From: JBOHWJ01 sp050736615
Lineage (GTDB): Bacteria; Desulfobacterota; Binatia; Binatales; Binataceae
Length of the DNA stretch: 13,415 nucleotides
Direction: 5' to 3'
Assembly (NCBI GenBank): GCA_050736615.1
Contig: JBOHWL010000095.1
Span: 1 to 13,415 of the forward strand
The position numbers and the translations under genes were made by a program. Positions 1 through 7,451 of this stretch are shown in pieces (position 1 is the first letter of the stretch; each line of letters begins with the position of its first letter). The notes below the pieces were generated by a model. That model was not told the DNA's origin. It saw nothing but the letters and a program-made list of their open reading frames with translations, and searched no databases.

Positions 1-612
1 GTGTATCGGCTCGCGATGGTCGGCGGCCGGCTTGAGCCCTTGACGCTGCTGCTCGTGGGCGTGATTTTCAACGCCTTCTGGGGCGCCGCCATCATGCTGG
101 TCAACAGCATCGTGAATTTCTACTTCACGCACTCAATCATCTTCTGGCTGATGGGCAGTTTCGAGGCGCCCACTTATCACGAGGTGATTCTCGTCGCGAT
201 CCTGGGCGCGGGCGGCTTCACCATGCTGGCTGCGCGCGCGCGTGACATGAACCTGCTAAGCCTGGGCGATGATGCGGCGGCGGAACTGGGGGTTGAGGTA
301 AACGGCTTGCGCCGCGTGATTTTCCTCGCGACTTCCATCATGATTGGCGCCGCGGTGTCGGTCAGCGGAATCATCGCTTTCGTTGGCCTGATCGTGCCGC
401 ACGTGATCCGGCTGGCCTTGGGCGCTGATCACCGTCTACTGCTGCCGGCCTCGGTTCTGGGCGGCGCGGCCTTTATGGTCGCGGCGGATCTGTTGGCGCG
501 CACCGTGATCGCGCCCGCCGAGCTTCCGGTCGGAGCGATCACCGCAATCTGCGGCGGTCCATTTTTCGTCTATGTGCTGCGTCGCGGCGGCGACGCCGGG
601 CTCGGCCTGTGA
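1..612 (+). CDS. FecCD/BtuC-family ABC permease, 3' part
   Basis: This is the C-terminal 203 residues of an inner-membrane permease for vitamin B12 or ferric siderophores. The left window edge cuts the gene; the family is usually about 330-350 residues, so roughly 130-150 are missing and the GTG at base 1 need not be the start. Hydrophobic helices are visible near residues 16-35, 60-78, 104-132, 146-168 and 173-192. The stretch GIIAFVGLIVPHVIRL (about 122-137) and the ending ELPVGAITAICGGPFFVYVL are hallmarks of BtuC/FecD/FhuB permeases; the first lies near the part that contacts the ATPase. The stop overlaps the GTG start of the ATPase gene by 4 bp (GTGA), so the two are translationally coupled. 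The BtuF-like protein at 3191-4105 suggests cobalamin as substrate, but iron-siderophore cannot be excluded. Confidence 0.93.
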   Translation: MYRLAMVGGRLEPLTLLLVGVIFNAFWGAAIMLVNSIVNFYFTHSIIFWLMGSFEAPTYHEVILVAILGAGGFTMLAARARDMNLLSLGDDAAAELGVEVNGLRRVIFLATSIMIGAAVSVSGIIAFVGLIVPHVIRLALGADHRLLLPASVLGGAAFMVAADLLARTVIAPAELPVGAITAICGGPFFVYVLRRGGDAGLGL

Positions 613-1418
613 GCGCCAACGGCCGCGCGATCGCGGTGCGCACGCATAATGTGGTGGCCGCTTACGGCACTACCACTGTCCTGCATGGCATTTCGTTCGA
701 AGCGCCGGCCGGCGAGTTGCTCGCGATAGTCGGTCCCAACGGCGCCGGCAAATCGACCTTGCTCAAGACGATCGCCGGCACGCTTGTGCCGCGGCAGGGT
801 GAAATCGAACTGCTGGGACGCCCGCTGAGTGGTTACGAGCGCCGCTCGCTGGCGCGCAGCCTGGCGGTAGTGGCGCAGGAAAATTCCGTCGCATTCCAAT
901 TCTCGGTGCTGGAAGTGGTGTTGATGGGCCGCGCGCCTCATCTGGGCGGATTTCACCTGGAATCACGCCGCGACGTCGCGATTGCGCAAGCGGCGCTGCG
1001 GCGTTTCGGACTGTTGGAGTTGGCCGGGCGGCCTCTTCAGGACTTGTCGGGCGGTGAGCGCAAGTGCGTCTTTTTAGCGCGAGCGCTGGCGCAAGAGCCG
1101 CGCGTGATTCTGCTCGACGAGCCCACCGCGTTTCTAGACCTCAGGCATGTGGCCGAGATTTTCGCGCGCTTTCGACAACTATGCGCCGAGCGTGCGCTTA
1201 CGGTCATCGCCACCCTGCATGACCTTAACACCGCCGCGCTCTATGCGGACCGCGTGATGCTGCTCAAGCAGGGAATGGTCGTGGCCCATGGCCGGCCCGC
1301 GCAGGTGCTGACTGAAGAAAATCTACGGGCAGTGTACGAAACCGAGGTGTATATCGGTCATCATCCGCGCACCGGCGCGCTGATTGTGCTTCCCGCCACG
1401 CCCACGCCCCGTGAATGA
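609..1418 (+). CDS. ABC transporter ATPase, BtuD/FecE type
   Basis: This 269-residue cytoplasmic ATPase powers the permease encoded just upstream. All nucleotide-binding motifs are present: Walker A GPNGAGKST (42-50), Q-loop Q90, signature LSGGERK (146-152), Walker B VILLDEP (166-172) and the H-loop His204 in TLHDLN. Length and motif spacing match the BtuD/FecE/FhuC group. The GTG start at 609 overlaps the permease stop and gives a normal N-terminus, with the first beta strand followed by the aromatic A-loop Tyr19. The C-terminus has the ENLRAVYETEV segment common in haem, iron and B12 importers. Permease and ATPase form one transcription unit, with a binding-protein gene possibly upstream of the window. 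Import of cobalamin or an iron chelate is a family-level inference. Confidence 0.95.
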   Translation: MSANGRAIAVRTHNVVAAYGTTTVLHGISFEAPAGELLAIVGPNGAGKSTLLKTIAGTLVPRQGEIELLGRPLSGYERRSLARSLAVVAQENSVAFQFSVLEVVLMGRAPHLGGFHLESRRDVAIAQAALRRFGLLELAGRPLQDLSGGERKCVFLARALAQEPRVILLDEPTAFLDLRHVAEIFARFRQLCAERALTVIATLHDLNTAALYADRVMLLKQGMVVAHGRPAQVLTEENLRAVYETEVYIGHHPRTGALIVLPATPTPRE

Positions 1419-1511
1419 GCCGAGCGCGGCGGCTGATGTCTTTGAAATTTCATTCCGGAACTAACTGAAGCTAATTTGCGCGGGCGGTATGGGGCGGTTA
1501 GGCTGCCACTG

Positions 1512-2216
1512 ATGACAGCAAAGTCGCGCCGCGGGCTCAACCTGATCTTCGACGCCGACGATACGCTGTGGGACTCCAACGTTCATTTTCTTGAGTCGGA
1601 GGCGGACTTTATCGCGGCGCTCGCCCGCGCCGGAGTCAGCGACCGCGGATTGATCCACACGGTCCTGCTACGCCACGAACTCAGCATTATCGAGAGTCAC
1701 GGCTACGGACGGCGGCCGTATATAATGGCGCTGGAGCGAGCGGCTCTCGAACTGGCCACGGCCGCTTCGCTGCAATCAATCCGCGCGGAGATCGAGCGGA
1801 TCGGAACGTGCCTGCTCGATCGTCATTGCGAATTGCTGCCGGACGTCGCCGCCACCTTGGGCGAACTCAGCCGGCGCCATCGCTTGCTACTATTCTCCAA
1901 GGGCCAGCCGGGCGAGCAAATGCGCAAGCTTGAGCATTCGGGACTGAAACCGCTTTTCAGCCGGATTGGGATCCCACTGGAAAAAAATCAGGCGGCCTAC
2001 GAGCTGCTGCTGGCCCAGGCCGGACTCGATCCCGCGGACACGGTCATGATCGGCAACAGCCCCCGCTCGGATATCAATCCGGCGCTGCGGGCGGGCTTAC
2101 GCGCGGTTTTTATTCCACATCCCCACACCTGGGAATTGGAACAAGAGCACCTCGAAGCGGCGGCTGACCGCGTTATTACACTGACTCGCTTTCGTCATCT
2201 GCTCGAAGTATTCTAA
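1512..2216 (+). CDS. HAD-superfamily phosphatase
   Basis: This is a 234-residue haloacid-dehalogenase-type hydrolase, probably a cytoplasmic small-molecule phosphatase. Motif I is DADDT (14-18; nucleophile Asp14, acid/base Asp16), motif II is Ser129 in LLLFSKG, motif III is Lys158 and motif IV is GNSPRSD (181-187, Asp187), so the catalytic set is complete. The helical insertion between motifs I and II (about residues 21-110) is a C1-type cap. The frame is open back to a TTG at 1476, but the ATG at 1512 places motif I the usual dozen residues in and is preferred; neither start has a good ribosome-binding site. It follows the ATPase gene after 93 bp and precedes the phosphoesterase gene by 13 bp. 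The substrate cannot be read from the sequence. Confidence 0.88.
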   Translation: MTAKSRRGLNLIFDADDTLWDSNVHFLESEADFIAALARAGVSDRGLIHTVLLRHELSIIESHGYGRRPYIMALERAALELATAASLQSIRAEIERIGTCLLDRHCELLPDVAATLGELSRRHRLLLFSKGQPGEQMRKLEHSGLKPLFSRIGIPLEKNQAAYELLLAQAGLDPADTVMIGNSPRSDINPALRAGLRAVFIPHPHTWELEQEHLEAAADRVITLTRFRHLLEVF

Positions 2217-2229
2217 GCTGATACGTTCG

Positions 2230-3300
2230 ATGAGTAATGCTAATACCAACGTTGATTCCATCATTCCGCCACAACGCCGCCTGACCTCGCATCCCAAGCC
2301 GCCGATTGCACTGCGGCCGCTGCATCGGATTTGGCGGCAGACAATCGACGGTCTCGAAATTGTTCCAGTAACCCTGCCAGTGCGAAATCTGCCGCCGGCA
2401 TGCGAAGGCTTGATCACCTGCCAGATCAGTGATTTCCATGTGGACCGTGACGAGGACCTGCGTCGGCTCGAACACGCGGTCGAAGTAATCAATCTGCAGC
2501 AACCGGAATTGGTTTTCCTGACCGGGGATTATTTCTCCGGGCCCGAAACGATGCGCCGGTATCTCGACGGGTTTCGGCGCGCGCTGGCGCAACTGAGGCC
2601 CGCGCACGGGGTGTTCGCGGTGGCCGGCAACCACGATCACTGGTCCTCGTTCGGGATGATCAAGGAAGCGTTATTGGCGGCGGGCGTGAATGTGCTGGCC
2701 AACCAGAACCATCGCGTCGCGTTTAATGGCGCAGAATTGGTGATTGTCGGTATTGACGACTTGTGGTCGCGCCGCGCCGAACCGTCGCGCGCCTTTAGGG
2801 GCGTACAGCCGGGCGACTGCGCCATCGTGCTCGCGCACAACCCGGATACCGCCCTCTACGCGCGCCCACTGGGACCGGGGGTGATGCTCTCGGGGCATAC
2901 TCACGGCGGCGTCGTGCGTATTCCGTATTATGGCTCGCCGATCAAATCGATCTTGCGCATTGGCAAACGCTTTTACGCGGGGCTCAACCGTTACGGCGAA
3001 TTTTATATTTATACCAATCGTGGACTCGGCACGTTCTGGCTGCGTATCCGGATCAATTGCCGCCCCGAAATCTCACGTTTCGTGCTCACTCGCCTGGAGG
3101 ATGCCGAAGTCGTGCGCGCGCGCGGCAGAGGTACCGCGGCAATGGCCAGAAAGGCAAAATTTAACGCTTGCTTAGCGAGTCTCCGCGCCTTCAAACGCGA
3201 CGAAATCCGCCGCCTTCGTGGCCTTGGCCGAACAGCTCCGGATGAACTATCTGGGCGAGAATTTCCAGCGATTCCACAATTCGCGGACCCGGGCGATTGA
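2230..3300 (+). CDS. Calcineurin-like metallophosphoesterase (YkuE/LpxG type)
   Basis: This 356-residue protein carries the full two-metal site: Asp68 and His70 (SDFHVD), Asp100 (TGDYF), Asn134 with catalytic His135 (GNHDH), His203 (LAHNPD), and His223/His225 (SGHTHGG). The order and spacing fit the YkuE/YaeI/LpxG group, which act on phospholipids or UDP-diacylglucosamine. Unlike many members it shows no clear N-terminal membrane helix; residues 1-60 are polar and proline-rich. The normal family end appears to be near RFVLTRLE, around base 3100. The last 60 or so residues are basic, low in pattern, and run 110 bp into the oppositely oriented BtuF-like gene, so the tail may have arisen by loss of an earlier stop. 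The gene lies 13 bp after the HAD phosphatase gene and is probably cotranscribed with it. The substrate is unknown. Confidence 0.9.
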   Translation: MSNANTNVDSIIPPQRRLTSHPKPPIALRPLHRIWRQTIDGLEIVPVTLPVRNLPPACEGLITCQISDFHVDRDEDLRRLEHAVEVINLQQPELVFLTGDYFSGPETMRRYLDGFRRALAQLRPAHGVFAVAGNHDHWSSFGMIKEALLAAGVNVLANQNHRVAFNGAELVIVGIDDLWSRRAEPSRAFRGVQPGDCAIVLAHNPDTALYARPLGPGVMLSGHTHGGVVRIPYYGSPIKSILRIGKRFYAGLNRYGEFYIYTNRGLGTFWLRIRINCRPEISRFVLTRLEDAEVVRARGRGTAAMARKAKFNACLASLRAFKRDEIRRLRGLGRTAPDELSGREFPAIPQFADPGD

Positions 3301-4105
3301 AATACTGGTTGCCGTCAGCCAGGAAAATCCGGCCGTCACGAACCGCCCTCAGGCGTGGCCATTGCGGCTGTTGCTGCAGCATCCGCAGTTCCTCGGCGGT
3401 GCGGTCCATATTAAAGCCGCACGGGGCGATCATGATGACGTCAGGGTCGGCCGAGGCCAACTCTATGAAATTCATCCGGGCTGAATGCTCGCCGGCCACG
3501 CCGAAGAGGTTCACCGCCCCGGCCATCGCGACCAGTTCCGGCATCCAGTTGCCTGCCGTCATCAGTGGCTCAATCCATTCGATTATAGCGAGTCGGGGCC
3601 TTGAGTCGGCTTGGCACGCGCGCGTTTTGATTGTCGCCATGCGCTCGCGCAAATCGTCGGTTAGCGCGACACCGCGTGCGGAGGCTTCAAGCGCGTCCGC
3701 GACGCGTTGCATATCGGCGAATACGTCGGATAAGCCGTAGGGAGCGAGCGAGACGATGCGGGGGCGGGCGCCGGTCCATTGCGCTACCGCTTCTTCCACC
3801 TCGCGCATGCTGACCGCACACACCTCGCATTGCGATTGCGTCACGATTACGTCGGGTGCCAGAGCGCGCAGCTTCTCCGGATCAACCCGGTAGACCGATA
3901 ACGCCTCGCGTAAGATGCGCTTGACACGCTGGTCAAGCTCGGCACTGGAGCCGTGCGGGTCAAACTTGGGTTCGGTCAGCACGGGCAGACAGGTGATCGT
4001 CGGCGGATAGTCACATTCGTGCGAGCGGCCGACCATGGCGGACTCGAAACCGAGCGCGCAGACAATTTCGGTCGCGCTCGGCAGCAAAGATATTATTTTA
4101 GGCAC
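3191..4105 (-). CDS. Cobalamin-binding protein, BtuF-like
   Basis: This 304-residue protein has the helical-backbone metal-receptor fold of BtuF. The N-terminus IISLLPSATEIVCALG, then VGRSHECDYP (25-34), and the motif QCEVCAVS (91-98, Cys92 and Cys95), are typical of the family annotated as cobalamin-binding proteins. Later blocks around IIEWIEPLMTAGNW and IAPCGF also fit. The first beta strand begins at residue 4, so there is no signal peptide or lipobox; this is common in the subfamily but leaves open whether the protein is periplasmic. The start is GTG, preceded on the minus strand by a G-rich GGGTGGG stretch. The core ends at HPELFG, followed by a dozen extra residues. It is divergent from the response-regulator gene, with nested dyad symmetry between them. 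It is the likely partner of the transporter at 1-1418. Confidence 0.88.
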   Translation of the reverse strand: MPKIISLLPSATEIVCALGFESAMVGRSHECDYPPTITCLPVLTEPKFDPHGSSAELDQRVKRILREALSVYRVDPEKLRALAPDVIVTQSQCEVCAVSMREVEEAVAQWTGARPRIVSLAPYGLSDVFADMQRVADALEASARGVALTDDLRERMATIKTRACQADSRPRLAIIEWIEPLMTAGNWMPELVAMAGAVNLFGVAGEHSARMNFIELASADPDVIMIAPCGFNMDRTAEELRMLQQQPQWPRLRAVRDGRIFLADGNQYFNRPGPRIVESLEILAQIVHPELFGQGHEGGGFRRV

Positions 4106-4137
4106 AACCCACCCGAACCGAGCTATGAGCGAATCAG

Positions 4138-4187
4138 GATATCCATGATAGGCACAAGCGCTGCTGATGGATATCGACCGTACGGTC
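4138..4187. promoter_or_regulatory. Nested dyad symmetry in divergent intergenic region
   Basis: Two symmetric elements sit side by side between the divergent BtuF-like and response-regulator genes. A perfect 9 bp inverted repeat, GATATCCAT (4138-4146) and ATGGATATC (4167-4175), flanks a 20-base loop. The 12 bp perfect palindrome GACCGTACGGTC (4176-4187) follows at once. A regulator-binding site controlling one or both genes is an inference. I see no recognisable cobalamin-riboswitch core here. Confidence 0.45.
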
Positions 4188-4206
4188 AGATTTTGCTCAA
4201 AAATCC

Positions 4207-4235
4207 TTTACCATCGCCATGTAAATTCATAAAAT
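4207..4235 (+). promoter_or_regulatory. Candidate sigma-70-like promoter for the response regulator
   Basis: TTTACC (4207-4212) and TAAAAT (4230-4235) are separated by 17 bases in a locally AT-rich stretch within a GC-rich window. Transcription would begin near 4242, only about 8 bases before the ATG at 4250. That fits a nearly leaderless message and the lack of a clear ribosome-binding site. It is a pattern match only. Confidence 0.3.
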
Positions 4236-4249
4236 CTAAAGCGGATTCT

Positions 4250-4639
4250 ATGCTATCCAATGGCGGAGCGGCAACGGTTCTGATTGTGGACGACGACGTC
4301 GAAGCGCTCGACGCCTTGGCTGGCATTCTGGAATTTGAAGGTTGTCGGGTGGCAACCGCCATCAACGGCAAGGCTGCGCTCGATTATCTCCGCAAGCATC
4401 CGCCGCCGGATTTAGTGATCTCCGACTTGGTGATGCCGGAGATGAACGGCTGGCAATTGCGCGCTGAACTGAAAAAAGACCCGGTTCTGGCGCGAACGCC
4501 GATCCTGATTGTCACCGCGCTTAACACTACCGGATTAGACGTCGATGCGATGCTTTTGAAGCCGCTCGACGTGGACCAACTGCTCGCCACCATGGCGCGG
4601 CTGCTGGGGCATCCGGTTGGTTACACCGGCACCCTTTAG
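4250..4639 (+). CDS. Single-domain response regulator (CheY-like receiver)
   Basis: This is a 129-residue receiver domain with no output domain. The acidic pocket is D14-D15-D16 (VLIVDDD), the phospho-acceptor is Asp59 (VISDLVMPEMNGW), and the switch residues Thr89 (LIVTA) and Lys104-Pro105 (LLKPLD) are all present, so it should be phosphorylatable. The stretch between Thr89 and Lys104 is a few residues shorter than in CheY. The frame stays open upstream, with another ATG at 4145, but the start at 4250 gives the usual short lead before the first strand. No histidine kinase gene is in the window, so it is an orphan that probably acts by protein-protein contact in a phosphorelay. It is divergent from the BtuF-like gene. 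Confidence 0.9.
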   Translation: MLSNGGAATVLIVDDDVEALDALAGILEFEGCRVATAINGKAALDYLRKHPPPDLVISDLVMPEMNGWQLRAELKKDPVLARTPILIVTALNTTGLDVDAMLLKPLDVDQLLATMARLLGHPVGYTGTL

Positions 4640-4751
4640 AATATCGGAGGGGTCCCAGGGCTGACTTTAGCGCGGAGCGTCAGCAGCGCGGCTGTTTGTG
4701 TGATTAAGGCGTGCAGCGGCAAAGAAATTATGCTAATTGCCACACCTGCTT

Positions 4752-5165
4752 ATGGTCGAGCAATCTGACGACTTGATCCGCAAGGAGATCCAGGGCCTCG
4801 AGCAGCACGAGGCCGAGGCCTTCTTGCGTGCCGACGTGGCTGCGCTTGAAGCGTTCTGGGCTGACGACTTGCTCGTCAGCAGTACCGCCAATCTGACCGC
4901 GGGCAAAAAGGGTTTGCTCGATTTAATTAGAGACGGGCGGCTGCGCGTCAAAACCTATAAGCGCATTACCAACAAAATCGCCCTGCGCGATGATATTGCG
5001 GTGGTGGTTGGCAACGAGAATTCCGAATTGGACGGCATCGGTTCAGGTGCGCTGCTGCTATGCAGCTACATAAATGTATGGATCCGGCGCAATGAACGCT
5101 GGCAACTGTTCGGGCGTCATGTGGGGTTGATCGCGCGGGTGCGGCCCGACCTCCAGTCCACCTGA
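4752..5165 (+). CDS. DUF4440 / SnoaL-like NTF2-fold protein
   Basis: This small 137-residue protein has the NTF2-like cone fold of the DUF4440 family. The family pattern is clear: an N-terminal helix, LEQHEAEAFLRADVAALEAFWADDLLVSS (about 18-46); the middle GKKGLLDLIRDGRLRVKTY; a strand DDIAVVVGNE; and the closing strands INVWIRRNERWQLFGRHVG. Proteins of this fold bind small hydrophobic ligands or act as light-duty isomerases and hydrolases; no specific catalytic residues can be assigned. The start is uncertain: a TTG at 4737 is in frame, but ATG 4752 is preferred. The 112 bases upstream hold no clear terminator for the preceding gene. It converges on the flavoprotein gene, with only 8 bp between the stops. 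Confidence 0.82.
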   Translation: MVEQSDDLIRKEIQGLEQHEAEAFLRADVAALEAFWADDLLVSSTANLTAGKKGLLDLIRDGRLRVKTYKRITNKIALRDDIAVVVGNENSELDGIGSGALLLCSYINVWIRRNERWQLFGRHVGLIARVRPDLQST

Positions 5166-5173
5166 GACGCGCG

Positions 5174-6691
5174 TTAGCGCCGCCATCCGAGCCAGCGCTC
5201 CAGCAGACATTTACGACCAGGCGTCAGCCGCGTGCGATTATAGGCGTCGGCGGCTTTGCGCACCGCTTCGGCCTGAGTCGGGTAAGGATGAATCACTTCG
5301 GCCAGTTTGGCCAGGCCAATCCGGTGGGCAATCGCCACCGTCAGCTCCGAAATTATTTCGCTTGCATGACTGGCGACGATGGTGGCGCCGACGATTCTAT
5401 CAGTACCAGCGCGAAGGTGAATTTTCACGAAACCTTCCGTCTCGCCGTCAAGCACCGCGCGATCCACTTCGGCCATTTCCTGCATAAAGGTGGAGATACG
5501 TATCCCTTTGGCTTCGGCCGCGCTCTCGTCCAGGCCGACGTGCGCGAGTTCCGGATCGGTATAGGTACACCACGGCAGCGTAAGAGCGTTCGCCCGCCGA
5601 CGGCCCATGAAGAGCGCATTGCGGATCACTATCCGCGCCATCGCATCCGCCATATGAGTGAACCTGTAGGCGGTGCATACGTCGCCGGCGGCAAAGATGC
5701 GCCGGTTGGTGGTTTGCAGATAATCGTTGACCTGAACGCCGTCGCGTTCATCGTATGCCACCCCGGCGAGATCAAGCTTCAGCGCCTCGACCACGGGCGT
5801 GCGTCCCGTACTCACGATAAGTTGATCGACAGTGATTTCACTGGTGTTGCCGTCGCGTTCATACGCAATGATCCGCTCGGCCTCACGAGTTGAGACGGAT
5901 TTGATGTCACAGCCGACCATCAGCTTAACACCCTCGCGCACCAAGGCTTGCTCGACGCGCATGGCGGCGTCGCGGTCTTCGCGTAGGAGAATTCGCGGCA
6001 TTGCCTCCATAATCACGACATCCGAGCCGAAGCGGCGAAAGGCCTGGGCAAGTTCACAACCGATCGGTCCGCCCCCAATGATGGCGAGTCGCCGCGGCAA
6101 GGTGGTCAACGAGAACACGGTTTCGTTGGTCAGATAACCGCTTTTCTCAAGACCCGGGATCGGTGGTGCGCTGGCGCGCGCGCCGGTGGTGATGGCGGCT
6201 TTGCTGAAACGCAGTTGTTGACCGCCAATTTCGATCGCGTCGCGTGCACAAAATCGCGCTTCGCCCAGGAACACGTCCACGCCCAAGCTACGGAACCTCG
6301 CGGCCGCATCATGCGCACTTAGATCGGCACGCAACCGCCGCATCCGCTCCATCACGGCAGCGAAATCCACCGCGACACCATTTTTGAGGTTTAGGCCAAA
6401 ACGGCTGGCCTGGCGCATTTCGCCAGCGGTCTGCGCGGCGCGGATCAACGCTTTGGACGGTACGCAGCCGAAATTAAGGCAATCGCCACCCATCCATGCG
6501 CGTTCGATCAATGCCACCCTGGCGCCCAGCCCGGCAGCCCCGGCCGCCGTCACGAGGCCTGCCGTGCCCGCGCCTATCACGACCATGTTGTAACGCCCGG
6601 ACGGCTTCGGATTGACCCATCCGGCCGGATGCACGTTGTCCATCAAGCGCGTGTTATGTTGATCCGGCGGGGCGATCGTCGAGCTTCTCAT
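5174..6691 (-). CDS. Mercuric-reductase-like FAD/NAD(P) disulfide oxidoreductase
   Basis: This 505-residue flavoprotein belongs to the class I pyridine-nucleotide disulfide oxidoreductases. It has an FAD-binding GAGTAG (40-45), the redox-active disulfide GGDCLNFGCVPSK with Cys71 and Cys76, an NAD(P)-binding GGGPIG (206-211), the second FAD motif AAGDVC, and a C-terminal dimerisation domain. At the catalytic His-Glu dyad of lipoamide dehydrogenase the sequence reads HPYPTQAE (468-475), so Tyr470 stands where the His base would be, as in MerA. Yet it lacks the MerA C-terminal Cys-Cys pair and the heavy-metal domain, so mercury reduction is unlikely. The frame is open to 6910, but that part overlaps the VTT gene; ATG 6691 follows its stop by 5 bp. 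The family is often linked or fused to TVP38 proteins; its true substrate is unknown. Confidence 0.93.
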   Translation of the reverse strand: MRSSTIAPPDQHNTRLMDNVHPAGWVNPKPSGRYNMVVIGAGTAGLVTAAGAAGLGARVALIERAWMGGDCLNFGCVPSKALIRAAQTAGEMRQASRFGLNLKNGVAVDFAAVMERMRRLRADLSAHDAAARFRSLGVDVFLGEARFCARDAIEIGGQQLRFSKAAITTGARASAPPIPGLEKSGYLTNETVFSLTTLPRRLAIIGGGPIGCELAQAFRRFGSDVVIMEAMPRILLREDRDAAMRVEQALVREGVKLMVGCDIKSVSTREAERIIAYERDGNTSEITVDQLIVSTGRTPVVEALKLDLAGVAYDERDGVQVNDYLQTTNRRIFAAGDVCTAYRFTHMADAMARIVIRNALFMGRRRANALTLPWCTYTDPELAHVGLDESAAEAKGIRISTFMQEMAEVDRAVLDGETEGFVKIHLRAGTDRIVGATIVASHASEIISELTVAIAHRIGLAKLAEVIHPYPTQAEAVRKAADAYNRTRLTPGRKCLLERWLGWRR

Positions 6692-6696
6692 GAGCG

Positions 6697-7419
6697 TTAT
6701 GGTCCTCCGTCGGAGCGTTGCCGTCTGAGCGCGCGGCGGGCGATATGCGCGGCGTATAGGGCCACGGCGACGGTTGCCATCAGGCCAAAGATGTTGAGTG
6801 TCCACCATTGTGCCGTATGGGTCTCGGCGGCGCCGCTGGCGCGGGCAATATCGCCCGCCACTGACCCGAGGTAAACGTACATCACGGTTCCCGGCAGCAT
6901 CCCCGCCCATGAGGCGATAACGTAATCGCGCACTGAAACGCGCGTCAGCCCGTAGGCATAGTTAAGCAGATTAAAAGGAAATAGCGGCGAGAGCCGGGTC
7001 AGGCCGACGATCTTCCAGCCCTCTTCGCCGACCGCCGCGTCGATTGCCGCCCAGCGCGGAAATCGCTCAAGCCGCCGCGCGATCGCGGCGCGCGCCAGAT
7101 AGCGGCCGATGAGAAAGGCGCAGGTCGCGCCGACGGTCGCGCCAATTGAAACGTAAATGGAACCCCATAGCAGCCCGAACAAGACGCCCGCTCCGACGGT
7201 CAGGATAAACGCGGGTACGAACAGCACGCATGCGATAATATAAATGCCGATATACGCGAGCGGTGCGGTTGCACCCAGCCCGCGCACCGCATTGAGCAAA
7301 CGTGTCAAAGCCCCCACCGCGCCGAAATGGCGGCCCAGGATAAACAGCGCCGCGATAATCGCGGCGGCGATTATCACGCGCGCATAAGTAAAGGTCCGAT
7401 GCGCGGGCGTAGTGGCCAT
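6697..7419 (-). CDS. TVP38/TMEM64 (VTT, DedA-like) membrane protein
   Basis: This is a 240-residue integral inner-membrane protein of the VTT/DedA-like superfamily, whose relatives include lipid scramblases and flippases. After one N-terminal helix (about 13-33), the VTT core is plain: GAGVLFGLLWGSIYVSIGA with GATCAFLIGRY, then the re-entrant motif GLTRLSPLFPFNLLNYAYG and GMLPGTVMYVYLGS. A last helix lies near 205-225, followed by a basic tail. A TTG at 7449 would add ten residues, but ATG 7419 is preferred; neither has an ideal Shine-Dalgarno. It is the first gene of a two-gene operon with the mercuric-reductase-like flavoprotein 5 bp downstream, a pairing seen, sometimes as one fused chain, in other bacteria. 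This suggests a membrane-coupled redox or lipid role that I cannot specify. Confidence 0.92.
   Translation of the reverse strand: MATTPAHRTFTYARVIIAAAIIAALFILGRHFGAVGALTRLLNAVRGLGATAPLAYIGIYIIACVLFVPAFILTVGAGVLFGLLWGSIYVSIGATVGATCAFLIGRYLARAAIARRLERFPRWAAIDAAVGEEGWKIVGLTRLSPLFPFNLLNYAYGLTRVSVRDYVIASWAGMLPGTVMYVYLGSVAGDIARASGAAETHTAQWWTLNIFGLMATVAVALYAAHIARRALRRQRSDGGP
6703..6708 (-). promoter_or_regulatory. Ribosome-binding site deciding the flavoprotein start
   Basis: GGAGGA on the minus strand lies 11 bases before the ATG at 6691, inside the last codons of the VTT gene. It supports the 6691 start over the longer open frame and suggests translational coupling of the two genes. Confidence 0.65.
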
Positions 7420-7451
7420 CCCCAGAGTGGGCTGATATGAGTCTTTCAAGA

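Noticed and set aside
1720..1728. TATAAT-like sequence
   Set aside because: It lies inside the HAD coding sequence with no suitable -35 and no gene start downstream.
3297..3740. Plus-strand open frame inside the BtuF-like gene
   Set aside because: The minus-strand reading matches a known family over its whole length; this frame has shadow composition.
5174..6691. Mercury-resistance merA
   Set aside because: No heavy-metal domain, no C-terminal Cys pair, and no merR, merT or merP nearby.
6692..6910. In-frame N-terminal extension of the flavoprotein (total 578 residues)
   Set aside because: It overlaps the conserved VTT gene in another frame, is arginine-rich and unlike the family, and a ribosome-binding site supports ATG 6691.
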